Source: Carboxylicivirga fragile
GTDB taxonomy: Bacteria > Bacteroidota > Bacteroidia > Bacteroidales > Marinilabiliaceae
DNA length: 64,000 bases
Direction of reading: 5' to 3'
Assembly (NCBI GenBank): GCA_025499625.1
Contig: JAFMVD010000001.1
Span: forward strand, 62,001 to 126,000
Positions 33,110 to 42,965 of this stretch are shown here, piece by piece. How positions within the stretch are numbered: the stretch's first letter is position 1; the number at the start of each line of letters is the position of its first letter. The position numbers and the translations under genes were made by a program. Below the pieces are notes generated by a model. The model saw only the letters and a list, made by a program, of their open reading frames with translations. It was not told the DNA's origin and ran no database searches.

Positions 33110-34177
33110 ATGAAAGATTTAAAAGTAACAAACGCACTTTTATTGATAATAGTAGTGCCACTCGTTTTTTATTTGCTCAAAATACTTTCTTTTATTTTTA
33201 TTCCATTGATTATGTCAATGTTTATTGCCTTGTTGTTTTTGCCAATGATGCGTTGGTTAAAAAGTAAACATGTGCCCAAATGGATAGGTATTCTCATTGT
33301 CATATTAATTATAGTTGGTGGTTTAAAGATTGGGGGAGAGTTGATTCAAATATCCAGTAATGAAATATTAGCAGCTAAAGATTCCTTTTTAAATAAAGCT
33401 GAGAACAAAGTACTAGGGTTAATAACCAGTCTTGAAGCATTTTTTGGTATTGAACGATTGGAAGGAGAGAGTGTCATTCAACATTATATGAAGGGAGATG
33501 GAAACCTTGCCAATTTCGGATCAACTTTTGGGTTTATCCGAAGTACCATTTCTATGACCTTGATGACTGCTTTTTTTGTTATTCTGCTTTTATCTGAATC
33601 TATCAATTTTCAACAACTACTTAATAATACAGTACTTAAACGTCGATATTCCTCGGTTAAAACCTTTATGAAGATTGAGAAAGACATCTTAAAATTTGTG
33701 CTAGTTAAGTTTGTTATAAGTTTATTCACTGGTGTTGGTTTTAGTATAGCTTGTCTGTTATTCGATGTAAGTTTTCCAGTTTTTTGGGGACTTTTTGCCT
33801 TCATTATTAACTTCGTGCAGATGGTTGGTTCAGTTGTTTCCGTGGCGCTGTTATCTCTTTTTGCATTTGTTGAGTTAGACCCTACCGGTACCTTATTGTT
33901 TTTTATTATTGTAATAACCGGTGTGCAAGTAATAATGGGAGGGGTTCTTGAGCCTATTTTTATGGGAAAAACATTTTCCTTAAACGTGGTCACTGTACTT
34001 GTTATGTTGATGTTATGGGGATACATATGGGGTATACCTGGATTGGTAATGTCTATCCCGATGACCGTTTTTCTGAAGATAATATTAGAACAATTTCCTA
34101 ACACGAGAGTGATAGCAGCGCTCATGTCAGGCTCGGGCACAGCAATACAATATCAGAAAAAAGAATCTAATTTGTAA
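33110..34177 (+). CDS. AI-2E family transporter (DUF20 membrane permease)
   Basis: Integral membrane protein of 355 aa with about eight helices, of the AI-2E family (PF01594). The N-terminal pair of helices (residues about 10-50), a central soluble region and the C-terminal helices with GVLEPIFMGKTFSLNVVTVLVMLMLWGYIWGIPGLVMSIPMTV are characteristic; the PGLVMSIP-type motif is the family marker. Some members export autoinducer-2, others act as sodium/proton antiporters or have unknown cargo, so no substrate is assigned. It is followed 17 bp later by a radical SAM gene in the same direction. Confidence 0.85.
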   Translation: MKDLKVTNALLLIIVVPLVFYLLKILSFIFIPLIMSMFIALLFLPMMRWLKSKHVPKWIGILIVILIIVGGLKIGGELIQISSNEILAAKDSFLNKAENKVLGLITSLEAFFGIERLEGESVIQHYMKGDGNLANFGSTFGFIRSTISMTLMTAFFVILLLSESINFQQLLNNTVLKRRYSSVKTFMKIEKDILKFVLVKFVISLFTGVGFSIACLLFDVSFPVFWGLFAFIINFVQMVGSVVSVALLSLFAFVELDPTGTLLFFIIVITGVQVIMGGVLEPIFMGKTFSLNVVTVLVMLMLWGYIWGIPGLVMSIPMTVFLKIILEQFPNTRVIAALMSGSGTAIQYQKKESNL

Positions 34178-34194
34178 TTAACCTGGTTTAATAA

Positions 34195-35133
34195 ATGACA
34201 AAGCAATTTGTGTGGGGAACTGAGAAGCGCTATAACGATTACAGCACCTATATTAAACGCACTTTTGGAGAACGTGTTCAGAAAATATCTGTTAATGCAG
34301 GTTTTACTTGTCCTAACAGGGATGGAAGCAAAGGAGTAGGAGGCTGTGCATTTTGTAATAATAGTACATTTAACCCTGCTTATTGCGATACCGCTTTTAC
34401 CATTGAAGTGCAAATAGAGAAGGGAATTTCCTTTTTTCAGCCCAAATATCAAGCACAGAATTACCTGGCCTATTTTCAGGCCTATAGTAATACCTATGGC
34501 GATACCAAGGATTTAATCAATAAGTATGAACAGGCCTTGGCCAATCCTAAGGTTATAGGTTTAATTTTAGGAACACGTCCCGATTGTATTTCAGATGATT
34601 TATTGGCTTACTTGAAAAATCTTCAAAAGAAATACTACGTGGCTATTGAATTGGGTGCCGAATCAACCAATGAAGAGACTTTAAAAGTAATCAATCGCGG
34701 TCATTCGCATGAAGAGACCATTGATGCCTGTCATAGGATTAATGAGCTTGATATTCCAATCGGCTTGCACATGATATTGGGTTTACCTGGTGAGTCACGT
34801 TCGCAAATATTACACCATGCTTCAGAAGTGTCAAAATTACCAATCAGTTTTCTCAAACTGCATCAATTGCAAATTGTAAAAGGAAGCTTATTTGCCAATC
34901 AATATATTAAGGATGCTAATTATTTTTCTTTGTACACGGCTGATGAATTTGTGGAGCTAGTCATTGATTTTATTGAATTATTGGATCCGCGTATCGTTGT
35001 TGAACGTTTTATTAGTCAAGCCCCAGCTGATTTATTAATTGCACCAGCGTGGGGTATAAAAAACTTTGAATTTGTAGCTAAAGTAGAGAAACGCCTTAAA
35101 GTCAGAGATACTTGGCAGGGAAAGGCCTTATAG
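34195..35133 (+). CDS. TIGR01212 family radical SAM protein (YhcC-like)
   Basis: Radical SAM protein of 312 aa. The [4Fe-4S] motif is GFTCPNRDGSKGVGGCAFCNN with the three Cys arranged C-x10-C-x2-C, the wide spacing typical of the YhcC/TIGR01212 group and the Elp3-like class. Later motifs: GTRPDCISDDLLAYL, IELGAESTNEETL and GLHMILGLPGESRSQIL. The function of the family is unknown; a role in tRNA or sulfur-related modification has been suggested. Its 3' end overlaps the convergent DsrE-like gene by 6 nt. Confidence 0.9.
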   Translation: MTKQFVWGTEKRYNDYSTYIKRTFGERVQKISVNAGFTCPNRDGSKGVGGCAFCNNSTFNPAYCDTAFTIEVQIEKGISFFQPKYQAQNYLAYFQAYSNTYGDTKDLINKYEQALANPKVIGLILGTRPDCISDDLLAYLKNLQKKYYVAIELGAESTNEETLKVINRGHSHEETIDACHRINELDIPIGLHMILGLPGESRSQILHHASEVSKLPISFLKLHQLQIVKGSLFANQYIKDANYFSLYTADEFVELVIDFIELLDPRIVVERFISQAPADLLIAPAWGIKNFEFVAKVEKRLKVRDTWQGKAL

Positions 35134-35469
35134 ATTGATCACCTTGGCCGCTTCGCTTTGAAGGGTTATAATATCCATCATGGTTCCCTTAACACCAGCC
35201 GCCATATTATCCGTTATTTGATAATAGTCCAAACAGGTTTTACAAGCCAATAATTTCACACCCTGCTTCTCCGCTTCTTGCATAAGACTAATGACAGGAC
35301 TACCTGCAGCTAATAATTTCACGCCTTCATTGTAAAACGTAATGATGGATGGTAAACGTTTGTCTTCAATTAAAATTTTAAAATAAGAAGCTACAAGCTT
35401 TATAGCTAATTCGGCATCGCCATGACCCATGCCATAGCGTGTTATTTGCAATAGATGATTTTCTTGCAT
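35128..35469 (-). CDS. DsrE/YedF-like family protein
   Basis: Small protein of 113 aa from the ATG at 35469 (an eight-codon extension upstream is unlikely). The DsrE-like fold is suggested by the start MQENHLLQITRYGMGHGDAELA, the central ITFYNEGVKLLAAGSPVI, and GVKLLACKTCLDYYQI with the Cys pair CKTC. The CxxC-LDYY motif resembles the C-terminal domain of YedF-like proteins, which act in sulfur or selenium transfer. Role inferred: sulfur relay or redox protein. It overlaps the neighbouring radical SAM gene end by 6 nt. Confidence 0.78.
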   Translation of the reverse strand: MQENHLLQITRYGMGHGDAELAIKLVASYFKILIEDKRLPSIITFYNEGVKLLAAGSPVISLMQEAEKQGVKLLACKTCLDYYQITDNMAAGVKGTMMDIITLQSEAAKVINL

Positions 35470-35508
35470 TATTTTAAAAGTTAGGTTATACATGGTTATG
35501 AAGCTAAT

Positions 35509-36246
35509 CTAGCTTCCGAAAACTCTTTCCAGGATATCATTGACACGCGCCATTGGATCCTGTCTGATATTTTGCTCTTCTTGAGCAATTTTTATGAAGA
35601 GGCCATCTAGTGCTTTTTCAGTTAAATAATGATCTAGATCTGTATTTACACCTTCCAAACCAGCGAATTTACCAATGGTTGAATTAGCAATGCCATTCCA
35701 TTTACCAGTTAATGATTCCCATGACTCATTGGTTGACACACCGGCTACTATTTCTTTATCAAGTGAGTTTTGAATCTTTGGATTATATAACTTAAACAAC
35801 TCATCATAAGTACTTTTTCTCAGATATTGAGTGGCAGCATCGTTGTTTCCGTTTAAGATATTGAAGGCATCGGCAATAGTCATTTTTTGAACTGCTCCCC
35901 AAAATACTGGTCCAGCTTCTTTAGCGGCATCCTCAGCAGCACGATTAATACGTACTACAACGTCCTCAACCAATTTATCACCACCTGGTATTCGTGAAAT
36001 ATTATCCACAATAATATCAGCTTCTTCTGGAAGTACGATCTTTACCAATTCATCTCCGTAATATCCATCGAGGGCTCCCAAATGTGCCGAGGCCGAGTCT
36101 GTCCCAACTCTTAATGCTTCTTTTAAACCATTAGCGACTTCTGCTTCGGTCAGTGGTAAATTAACTGGATAGGATTCCATGATCGTGGTTAACTCTGCAC
36201 AGGCTGTTAATGCAAGTGTCAAAATGGCGATGTAGATTTTTTTCAT
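35509..36246 (-). CDS. DUF4197 family lipoprotein
   Basis: Protein of 245 aa with a lipoprotein signal (MKKIYIAILTLALTACAEL, Cys about 16). The mature part matches DUF4197: LTEAEVANGLKEALRVGTDSAS, IVLPEEADIIVDNISRIPGGDKLVED, and DAFNILNGNNDAATQYLRKSTYDEL. It is mainly alpha-helical and periplasmic or outer-membrane associated; no function is known for the family. It lies downstream of the YgiQ gene in the same direction with a 97-bp gap, and 39 bp before the DsrE-like gene. Confidence 0.88.
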   Translation of the reverse strand: MKKIYIAILTLALTACAELTTIMESYPVNLPLTEAEVANGLKEALRVGTDSASAHLGALDGYYGDELVKIVLPEEADIIVDNISRIPGGDKLVEDVVVRINRAAEDAAKEAGPVFWGAVQKMTIADAFNILNGNNDAATQYLRKSTYDELFKLYNPKIQNSLDKEIVAGVSTNESWESLTGKWNGIANSTIGKFAGLEGVNTDLDHYLTEKALDGLFIKIAQEEQNIRQDPMARVNDILERVFGS

Positions 36247-36343
36247 GCGTCTATATTTTATTTTTCAATGGCTACATGGAACTCGCTCTTGAGTCATTCC
36301 CACTTTGTGAGAGAACTTTTCTCATGGCTCGTTTCATAGTACG

Positions 36344-38302
36344 TTATCTATAGTTTTTCTTTGATTTGTTCTTCTTGTTTTTATTATGTGGCTTTTTCTT
36401 TTTTCCTGTTTTAGGCATATTTTCTTGCTCCTTAATTGGAAAAAGCTTTTTAATAATGTCAAAGCGACTTAATTTTTTGAGTCTATCCTCAATTTGTTGA
36501 CGGTATTCCTTTTTATACCAGAATAAATACATACGCTGCTGTAATTTCTCTTTTTTCGAGACTGGCGTATACATTTTTTCTAATGTGTAAGGATGATAGC
36601 CTGAGTGATAAATTACGGTAGCAACCGTCATTGGAGTAGGCGTGAAATCCTGAACCTGTTCCAGTTTAAAGTCCATATCGTGCGTCTCACAAGCTAAGTT
36701 TGCCATATCCAGTTCTTCACTTCCCGGATGACTCGATATGAAATAAGGAATGATCTGTTGATTGAGTTTTTTAGCCTTATTTATACGATCAAAATCAAGT
36801 TTGAATTTATGAAATAACTTAAAACTTGGCTTACGCATCACACTAAGCACCTGATCAGATGTGTGCTCTGGTGCCACTTTTAAGCGACCACTTACATGAT
36901 TTCCTACTAGTTGCTCCATGTATAACTTATGGCTTTCTTTATCTTCGGTCGAAGCCATGTTATTATAGAGCATATCATAACGCACACCGCTACCGATGAA
37001 AGCTTTTTTTATGCTTTTCATGCCATCCACAGTTTTGTAGATGTCGGTCATGGCGCTGTGGTTAGTATTTAGGTTTGTGCAAATATTTGGATGGATACAT
37101 GAAGGGCGCGTACAACGTTGGCAGATTTTTAAGTCTTTCCCTTCCATCTTATACATATTAGCACTCGGGCCGCCTAAATCAGAAAGGTAACCTTTAAAAT
37201 CTGGCATTTGGGTGATTTCATCCACTTCTTTTAGGATACTTTCCTTTGATCGAGAAGCTATAAATTTACCCTGGTGTGCTGATATTGTACAAAAACTACA
37301 ACCTCCAAAACAGCCCCGGTGCATATTCACCGAGAATTTAATCATCTCAAAGGCGGGAATAGGACCTTTAGCAATGTATCGTGGGTGTGGCAGACGTGTA
37401 TATGGTAAATCAAAAGAAGCATCCAATTCACCTGTTGTCATTGGGGGATAGGGAGGGTTAATAATCACTTTCTTATCTCCAATATCCTGACTTAAGCGAG
37501 CTGCATTCCATCTATTTGACTCTTCTTCAACATAACGGAAATTGCGGGCGTATTTTAATTTATCCTGCAAACATTCGTCGTGAGAAGCTAACTCAATATC
37601 TTTCCAATTCTTGTTTTTAGGTAAATCATCATTTTTATCCTGAATAAATGCTGTTTGAGCAACGGTTCTGAGAGTTTCTAAAGGAACTCCGCGTTCAATT
37701 AATCTGATAATTTCAAGTAAGGGTTGTTCGCCCATACCATACACCATAAGATCCGCTTTTGATTCAGCTAAAATACTTGGTTTAAGCTTGTCTGACCAAT
37801 AATCATAATGGGTTACTCGACGCAAAGAGGCTTCAATACCTCCTAATAACACCGGTACATCAGGATATAATTCTTTTAAGATATTACAATAAACGCTTGA
37901 CGCGTAATCAGGTCTTTGTCCTGAACGACCATCTGGAGTATACGCATCATTGGATCTTAAGCGACGATTAGCAGTGTAATGGTTCACCATCGAATCCATC
38001 GCACCTGCTGTAACACCAAAGAAATAATTAGGCCGCCCCAACTTTTTAAAATCACGTAAATCATCGCGCCAATTGGGTTGTGGTATAATGGCAACACGTA
38101 GTCCATTTGCTTCCAGCATACGACCTACCACAGCCGCTCCAAAAGCAGGATGATCCACGTAAGCATCTCCAGTAAAGAGAATAACATCCAAACTGTCCCA
38201 GCCTCTTTTTTCCACTTCCTTGGCTGATGTTGGCAGCCAATCTTCCATTTTATAACGCGTATCCAATTTCATATCTTTAGCAAAAGTAGGTGAATTTTGC
38301 AT
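36344..38302 (-). CDS. YgiQ family radical SAM protein
   Basis: Large radical SAM protein of 652 aa. It starts with a B12-binding-like domain (KRGWDSLDVILFTGDAYVDHPAFGAAVVGRML), continues with GGIEASLRRVTHYDYWSDKLKPSIL, and has the cluster motif RGCFGGCSFCTISAHQG (C-x3-C-x2-C) at about residue 330. The C-terminus is a Lys-rich tail (about 30 residues of KKK/NKN type) that may bind RNA. The family is conserved but its reaction is unknown. A second ATG at 38272 is possible; I kept the longer start. Encoded alone, divergent from the zapA cluster. Confidence 0.9.
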   Translation of the reverse strand: MQNSPTFAKDMKLDTRYKMEDWLPTSAKEVEKRGWDSLDVILFTGDAYVDHPAFGAAVVGRMLEANGLRVAIIPQPNWRDDLRDFKKLGRPNYFFGVTAGAMDSMVNHYTANRRLRSNDAYTPDGRSGQRPDYASSVYCNILKELYPDVPVLLGGIEASLRRVTHYDYWSDKLKPSILAESKADLMVYGMGEQPLLEIIRLIERGVPLETLRTVAQTAFIQDKNDDLPKNKNWKDIELASHDECLQDKLKYARNFRYVEEESNRWNAARLSQDIGDKKVIINPPYPPMTTGELDASFDLPYTRLPHPRYIAKGPIPAFEMIKFSVNMHRGCFGGCSFCTISAHQGKFIASRSKESILKEVDEITQMPDFKGYLSDLGGPSANMYKMEGKDLKICQRCTRPSCIHPNICTNLNTNHSAMTDIYKTVDGMKSIKKAFIGSGVRYDMLYNNMASTEDKESHKLYMEQLVGNHVSGRLKVAPEHTSDQVLSVMRKPSFKLFHKFKLDFDRINKAKKLNQQIIPYFISSHPGSEELDMANLACETHDMDFKLEQVQDFTPTPMTVATVIYHSGYHPYTLEKMYTPVSKKEKLQQRMYLFWYKKEYRQQIEDRLKKLSRFDIIKKLFPIKEQENMPKTGKKKKPHNKNKKNKSKKNYR

Positions 38303-38448
38303 AAAACAGGGTATACCTGATTACGGATAAACTGATAAATGCAAAATTCAGTGTATAACATGATTAGTTATATAACTACAAAAAGAGTTAAAGGTTTTTT
38401 TTTATATTATAAAACCAATGTTAACTTTGTAAGGAAAAGTTTGGTTAA

Positions 38449-38742
38449 ATGACAGATCCAAATAGCGATATAATTGTTGAATTAAAAGATAAAGTGAACA
38501 AGCTTGTTGGGCAGTTTAAGGGCTTGAAGGCGGAAGTTGCGTTGTTGGAAGAGGAGAAAAAGCGATTAAGCGAACAACTGGAGGTAGCTAATAGTGAATT
38601 TAGTAACCTGGAACATCGATTCAATAATTTGAAACTAACGAAAGAATTAGTGTCGGGAAGCTCAGAAGCTGGTGATACTAAGAAAAGGATCAACCAAATT
38701 GTGCGGGAAATTGATAAGTGTATGGCGCTGTTAAACCGTTAA
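38449..38742 (+). CDS. Small coiled-coil protein upstream of zapA
   Basis: A 97-aa protein that is almost entirely a heptad-type coiled coil (residues about 8-65, with KDKVNKLVGQFKGLKAEVALLEEEKKRLSEQ). It lies 9 bp ahead of zapA, a place where Bacteroidota often carry such a gene. It could act in the division machinery together with ZapA, similar to ZapB by its architecture, but sequence does not prove this. Confidence 0.75.
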   Translation: MTDPNSDIIVELKDKVNKLVGQFKGLKAEVALLEEEKKRLSEQLEVANSEFSNLEHRFNNLKLTKELVSGSSEAGDTKKRINQIVREIDKCMALLNR

Positions 38743-38751
38743 GCTGATTAA

Positions 38752-39057
38752 ATGGACGAAAAACTCTCAATACGAGTAAATGTAGCAGATAGGTATTATC
38801 CCTTACGAATTGATCGTAATGATGAGGAGCGCATTCGTTTAGCAGCAAAATTAATTAACGACAAGGTTTTACAATATAAACAACGTTATTCTGATAAGGA
38901 TGTACAGGACTTTCTGGCAATGGCCACTTTGCAGTATGTTATTAAATTATTAGAATTAGAAAACCAACATGATGTGAATCCAATAGTTGAAGCTGTTCGT
39001 GATTTAAATGAACAATTGGATGATATATTAGCTGATAAATCAGATAAGGTTTTTTAG
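38752..39057 (+). CDS. zapA: Cell division protein ZapA
   Basis: A 101-aa protein with the ZapA pattern: SIRVNVADRYYPLRIDRNDEERIRLAAKLINDKVLQYKQRYSDKDVQDFLAMATLQYV, followed by a coiled-coil C-terminus. ZapA binds FtsZ and bundles its filaments at midcell. It lies between the coiled-coil gene and a structured RNA, with rny next, an order seen in Bacteroidota. Confidence 0.9.
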   Translation: MDEKLSIRVNVADRYYPLRIDRNDEERIRLAAKLINDKVLQYKQRYSDKDVQDFLAMATLQYVIKLLELENQHDVNPIVEAVRDLNEQLDDILADKSDKVF

Positions 39058-39061
39058 AGAA

Positions 39062-39144
39062 ACACATTTAAGATTACAATATACCCGCATTGTATTTCAC
39101 TTTTCAAAAAATGTTTTGAAACGGTGATATGGTGCGGTTTTTTT
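39062..39144 (+). ncRNA. Structured RNA between zapA and rny, possible 6S-like RNA or terminator
   Basis: The 109-bp gap holds a long hairpin: closing stem CCGCA (39085-39089) / TGCGG (39133-39137), an internal loop, TCAC (39097-39100) / GTGA (39124-39127), and an apical 8-bp stem TTTCAAAA / TTTTGAAA with loop AATG, followed by seven T. A stem with a large internal loop beside zapA recalls 6S RNA, which follows zapA in many bacteria, and a Bacteroidota form (6S-Flavo) is known. The visible fold is only about 53 nt, shorter than expected, so a plain terminator after zapA is as likely. Confidence 0.35.
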
Positions 39145-39166
39145 ATATATATAAAACAAGTTAGAC

Positions 39167-40702
39167 ATGGGTATTCAAATAGCAATAGGTATTGTTTCCC
39201 TTCTTGTTGGTGGATTAGTGGCATGGTTGCTAATTACTAAGGCACTTAAATCAAGGAGTGAGAAAATAATACGAGAGGCTGAGGCGGAAGCCGAGGTAAT
39301 AAAAAAAGATAAAATTCTTCAGGCAAAAGAAAAGTTCCTTCAGTTGCGCTCAGAGCATGAAAAGGAAATTAATAATCGAAATGGAAAGATTGTTACTGCC
39401 GAAAATAGAATTAAACAAAAAGAATCATCGCTTTCTCAAAAATTAGAGGAACAAGCACGTAAGCGTAAAGAAGTTGACGCAATTCGTGATAATTTAATGG
39501 CTCAAGTTGAGTTGGTTGATAAACGTGAAGAGGATGTACAGCAAATGCATCGTCAACAAGTGGAGCAGTTGGAAGCAATCTCAGGCATGTCAGGTGATGA
39601 GGCCAAAGAGATGTTAATTGAAAGTTTAAAAGCTGAAGCTAAAACTGAAGCAATGTCGTATGTTAACGACATAATGGACGATGCAAAAATCAATGCTACG
39701 AAAGAAGCCAAGCGTATTGTATTACAAACTGTTCAGCGTGTGGCTACTGAAACAGCAATTGAAAATTCAGTGACCATTTTCCACATCGATTCTGATGAGA
39801 TGAAAGGGCGAATTATTGGTCGTGAAGGTCGTAATATCCGTGCTTTAGAAGCTGCTACAGGCGTTGAAATTATTGTGGATGACACACCTGAAGCAATTGT
39901 ACTTTCAGCGTTTGATCCAATGCGTCGTGAAATTGCTCGATTGGCTTTACACCAGTTAGTAACAGACGGACGTATTCACCCAGCTCGTATTGAGGAAGTT
40001 GTTAATAAAGTGCGTAAGCAGGTTGAAGAAGAAATTCTAGAAACAGGTAAACGTACGGCTATTGATCTTGGTGTACATGGTTTACACTCTGAGTTGATTA
40101 AGTTGGTAGGAAAAATGAAGTATCGTTCTTCATATGGTCAAAACTTGTTGCAGCACTCTCGCGAAACGGCTAACCTTTGTGCTGTAATGGCATCGGAACT
40201 AGGTTTAAATGTGAAGCGCGCTAAAAGAGCTGGTTTATTGCACGATATTGGTAAAGTTTCTGATGAAGATCCGGAATTACCACATGCTATTTTAGGAATG
40301 AAATTGGCTGAGAAATACAAAGAGAAACCAGATATCTGTAATGCAATTGGTGCTCACCACGATGAAGTGGAAATGACAACAATGATTGCACCGATTATTC
40401 AGGTTTGTGATGCCATTTCTGGTGCTCGTCCTGGTGCTCGTCGTGAGATTGTAGAGGCTTACATTAAGCGTCTTAAAGATCTTGAGTCAATGGCTTTAGC
40501 TTATCCAGGTGTAATGAAAACTTATGCTATTCAAGCAGGACGTGAGTTGCGTGTGATTGTTGGCGCTGAAAAAACATCGGATAAAGAAGCTGAAGAGTTA
40601 TCATACGACATTGCTCGTAAGATTCAAACGGAGATGACTTATCCTGGTCAGGTGAAAATTACAGTTATTCGTGAAACAAGAGCGATTAGCTACGCCAAAT
40701 AA
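39167..40702 (+). CDS. rny: Ribonuclease Y
   Basis: Membrane-anchored endoribonuclease of 511 aa. An N-terminal transmembrane helix ([19 protein letters not shown]) leads into a long coiled coil (about 30-195, charged), a KH domain with [24 protein letters not shown] and an HD domain with [14 protein letters not shown] (metal site His-Asp). It cleaves mRNA for turnover and is held at the inner membrane. The length is usual for the family. It is followed by a strong terminator 20 bp downstream. Confidence 0.96.
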   Translation: MGIQIAIGIVSLLVGGLVAWLLITKALKSRSEKIIREAEAEAEVIKKDKILQAKEKFLQLRSEHEKEINNRNGKIVTAENRIKQKESSLSQKLEEQARKRKEVDAIRDNLMAQVELVDKREEDVQQMHRQQVEQLEAISGMSGDEAKEMLIESLKAEAKTEAMSYVNDIMDDAKINATKEAKRIVLQTVQRVATETAIENSVTIFHIDSDEMKGRIIGREGRNIRALEAATGVEIIVDDTPEAIVLSAFDPMRREIARLALHQLVTDGRIHPARIEEVVNKVRKQVEEEILETGKRTAIDLGVHGLHSELIKLVGKMKYRSSYGQNLLQHSRETANLCAVMASELGLNVKRAKRAGLLHDIGKVSDEDPELPHAILGMKLAEKYKEKPDICNAIGAHHDEVEMTTMIAPIIQVCDAISGARPGARREIVEAYIKRLKDLESMALAYPGVMKTYAIQAGRELRVIVGAEKTSDKEAEELSYDIARKIQTEMTYPGQVKITVIRETRAISYAK

Positions 40703-40722
40703 ATAGTTAATTGATATGATAT

Positions 40723-40751
40723 AAAAATAGCGGCTAAAGGCCGCTATTTTT
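40723..40751 (+). terminator. Intrinsic terminator after rny
   Basis: 12-bp stem AAAAATAGCGGC / GCCGCTATTTTT (40723-40734, 40740-40751) with a 5-nt loop; the right arm gives the T run. No other function visible. Confidence 0.88.
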
Positions 40752-40854
40752 GTTCGTTCATCATTGAAATGGTGTATTTGGTAAAACAATCAATCCATTG
40801 AGTTCGCTGCTTTAATCAAGAATGGTATTTTTAGGCTGAAAAATTAAAATCAAC

Positions 40855-41838
40855 GTGAGAAAACTTGAAAACAAGTCGGTTTTGGTAACAGGTGGAGCTG
40901 GATTTATTGGCTCTAATCTTATTGAAACCTTACTAGGTCAAAATAATAAAGTAATTTGTCTTGATAATTTTGCCACAGGCAAACGTAAAAATATCGACCC
41001 CTTTAATGCGAATCCAAATTTCACGCTAATAGAAGGTGATATTCGGAATCTTGATGATTGTATAAAAGCTACCAATGGTGTAGATGTTGTACTTCATCAG
41101 GCAGCCTTGGGTTCTGTACCTCGATCAATTAATGACCCCATCACTTCGAACGATGTGAATGTTTCCGGCTTTATTAATATGTTGGTTGCTGCTCGTGATT
41201 CAGGGGTAAAACGCTTTGTTTACGCGGCTAGCTCATCAACTTATGGCGATAGTAAGAACTTGCCTAAGGTGGAACATATAATTGGTAAACCCTTGTCTCC
41301 ATATGCCATTACAAAGTATGTGAATGAATTATATGCTGATGTGTTTGCGAACTTGTATAACATGCAAATTATCGGTTTACGTTATTTCAATGTATTTGGT
41401 CGTCGTCAAGATCCTGATGGAGCATATGCTGCAGTGATTCCTAAGTTTGTGAAGTCTTTGATAGATAAAGAATCACCAATTATTAATGGAGATGGCACTT
41501 TTTCTCGTGACTTTACTTACATCGACAATGTTGTACAAGCTAACCAATTAGCTGCAACAGTTGAAGCGGAAAAAGCCATTAACACTGTGTATAATGTTGC
41601 CTTTGGCGAACGAACTACCTTAAATGAATTAACAACTTGGTTAAAGGAATTTTTAGCGGAGTTTGATTCTGATATTGCTAATGTTGAAATTAAACATCAT
41701 GAAGAAAGAAGTGGAGATATTCCTCATAGTTTAGCATCCATTGAAAAAGCGAAAGAATTACTAAATTATAACCCTAAATACAGTATCAAAGAAGGTCTTA
41801 AAGAGGCAATTAAGTGGTACTGGGAAAATTTAAAATAG
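40855..41838 (+). CDS. NAD-dependent epimerase, UDP-GlcNAc C4-epimerase type (WbpP/TviC-like)
   Basis: Extended SDR enzyme of 327 aa that starts with GTG. The Rossmann motif is [12 protein letters not shown], followed by GDIR and [16 protein letters not shown], the catalytic Ser region ASSSTYG and YxxxK in YAITKYVNE. The motif [25 protein letters not shown] is close to WbpP/TviC, which convert UDP-GlcNAc/GalNAc. First gene of a three-gene nucleotide-sugar operon with gmd and fcl; the next gene starts 11 bp after its stop. Role inferred: sugar precursor for surface polysaccharide. Confidence 0.85.
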   Translation: MRKLENKSVLVTGGAGFIGSNLIETLLGQNNKVICLDNFATGKRKNIDPFNANPNFTLIEGDIRNLDDCIKATNGVDVVLHQAALGSVPRSINDPITSNDVNVSGFINMLVAARDSGVKRFVYAASSSTYGDSKNLPKVEHIIGKPLSPYAITKYVNELYADVFANLYNMQIIGLRYFNVFGRRQDPDGAYAAVIPKFVKSLIDKESPIINGDGTFSRDFTYIDNVVQANQLAATVEAEKAINTVYNVAFGERTTLNELTTWLKEFLAEFDSDIANVEIKHHEERSGDIPHSLASIEKAKELLNYNPKYSIKEGLKEAIKWYWENLK

Positions 41839-41849
41839 ATACTAGAGAT

Positions 41850-42965
41850 ATGTCAAAAGTTGCATTAATCACCGGAGTTACTGGACAAGATGGAGCATAC
41901 TTGTCTGAATTTTTATTGAAAAAAGGTTATATCGTTCATGGTATTAAACGCCGTTCAAGTTTGTTTAATACAGATCGTATCGACCACTTATACCAAGATC
42001 CTCATGTTGAGAATCGAAATTTCACATTACATTACGGTGATCTAACTGACTCAACCAATTTAATACGAATTATCCAGGAAACTCAACCAGACGAGATTTA
42101 TAACCTTGCGGCAATGTCGCACGTTGGTGTTAGTTTTGATACACCTGAATATACAGCTAATGCCGATGGTATTGGTACTTTACGTATGTTGGAGGCTATT
42201 CGCCTGCTAAACATGACTAAGAAAACAAAGTTATATCAAGCGTCTACAAGTGAATTATATGGATTAGTTCAGGAGGTTCCTCAAAGTGAGAAGACACCTT
42301 TCTATCCACGCTCACCATATGCAGTTGCTAAAATGTATGCCTATTGGATTACGGTAAATTATCGTGAAGCTTATGACATTTTTGCTTGTAATGGTATTTT
42401 ATTTAATCACGAAAGCCCACTTAGAGGTGAAACATTTGTAACAAGAAAGATTACACGTGCAGTAGCAAAAATCGGTTTAGGCATGCAAGATTGTCTATTC
42501 TTAGGGAATATGGATGCTAAGCGCGATTGGGGACATGCCAAAGATTATATAAAGGCAATGTGGTTAATTCTTCAGCAAGAAAAGGCTGAGGATTACGTAA
42601 TTGCAACAGGTGTAACAACTACAGTTCGTGATTTTGTTAAAATGTCATTTGCTGAAGTTGGTATCGAAATTGAGTTTTCAGGAACAGCTGAGCAAGAAGT
42701 AGGTAGAATTAAAGCTTGTAACAATCCTGATTACCAAGTAGAAATTGGTACTGAAGTTGTTAAAGTAGATCCACGTTATTACCGTCCAACCGAAGTTGAA
42801 TTATTGATTGGCGACCCAACAAAATCGAAAACAAAATTAGGTTGGGAACCTGAATACGACTTGGAAGGTTTAGTGAAGGACATGATGCAGTCGGACGTTA
42901 AATTGATGAAGAAAGATCGATATTTGAAAGAAGGTGGTTACGAAACACTTAATTATTTCGAATAA
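41850..42965 (+). CDS. gmd: GDP-mannose 4,6-dehydratase
   Basis: Extended SDR of 371 aa from the ATG at 41850, which begins [28 protein letters not shown] longer in-frame start overlaps the preceding gene and is not needed. Motifs: TGVTGQDG (NADP binding), [19 protein letters not shown], the catalytic Thr-Ser-Glu in QASTSELYG, and Y/K in [10 protein letters not shown]. It makes GDP-4-keto-6-deoxymannose, the precursor of GDP-fucose. The stop overlaps the ATG of the next gene by 1 nt (TAATG). Confidence 0.96.
   Translation: MSKVALITGVTGQDGAYLSEFLLKKGYIVHGIKRRSSLFNTDRIDHLYQDPHVENRNFTLHYGDLTDSTNLIRIIQETQPDEIYNLAAMSHVGVSFDTPEYTANADGIGTLRMLEAIRLLNMTKKTKLYQASTSELYGLVQEVPQSEKTPFYPRSPYAVAKMYAYWITVNYREAYDIFACNGILFNHESPLRGETFVTRKITRAVAKIGLGMQDCLFLGNMDAKRDWGHAKDYIKAMWLILQQEKAEDYVIATGVTTTVRDFVKMSFAEVGIEIEFSGTAEQEVGRIKACNNPDYQVEIGTEVVKVDPRYYRPTEVELLIGDPTKSKTKLGWEPEYDLEGLVKDMMQSDVKLMKKDRYLKEGGYETLNYFE

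Noticed and set aside
33610-34140. Minus-strand frame of 176 aa
   Set aside because: Antisense to the AI-2E family membrane protein; a Thr/Asn-rich shadow of its hydrophobic codons.
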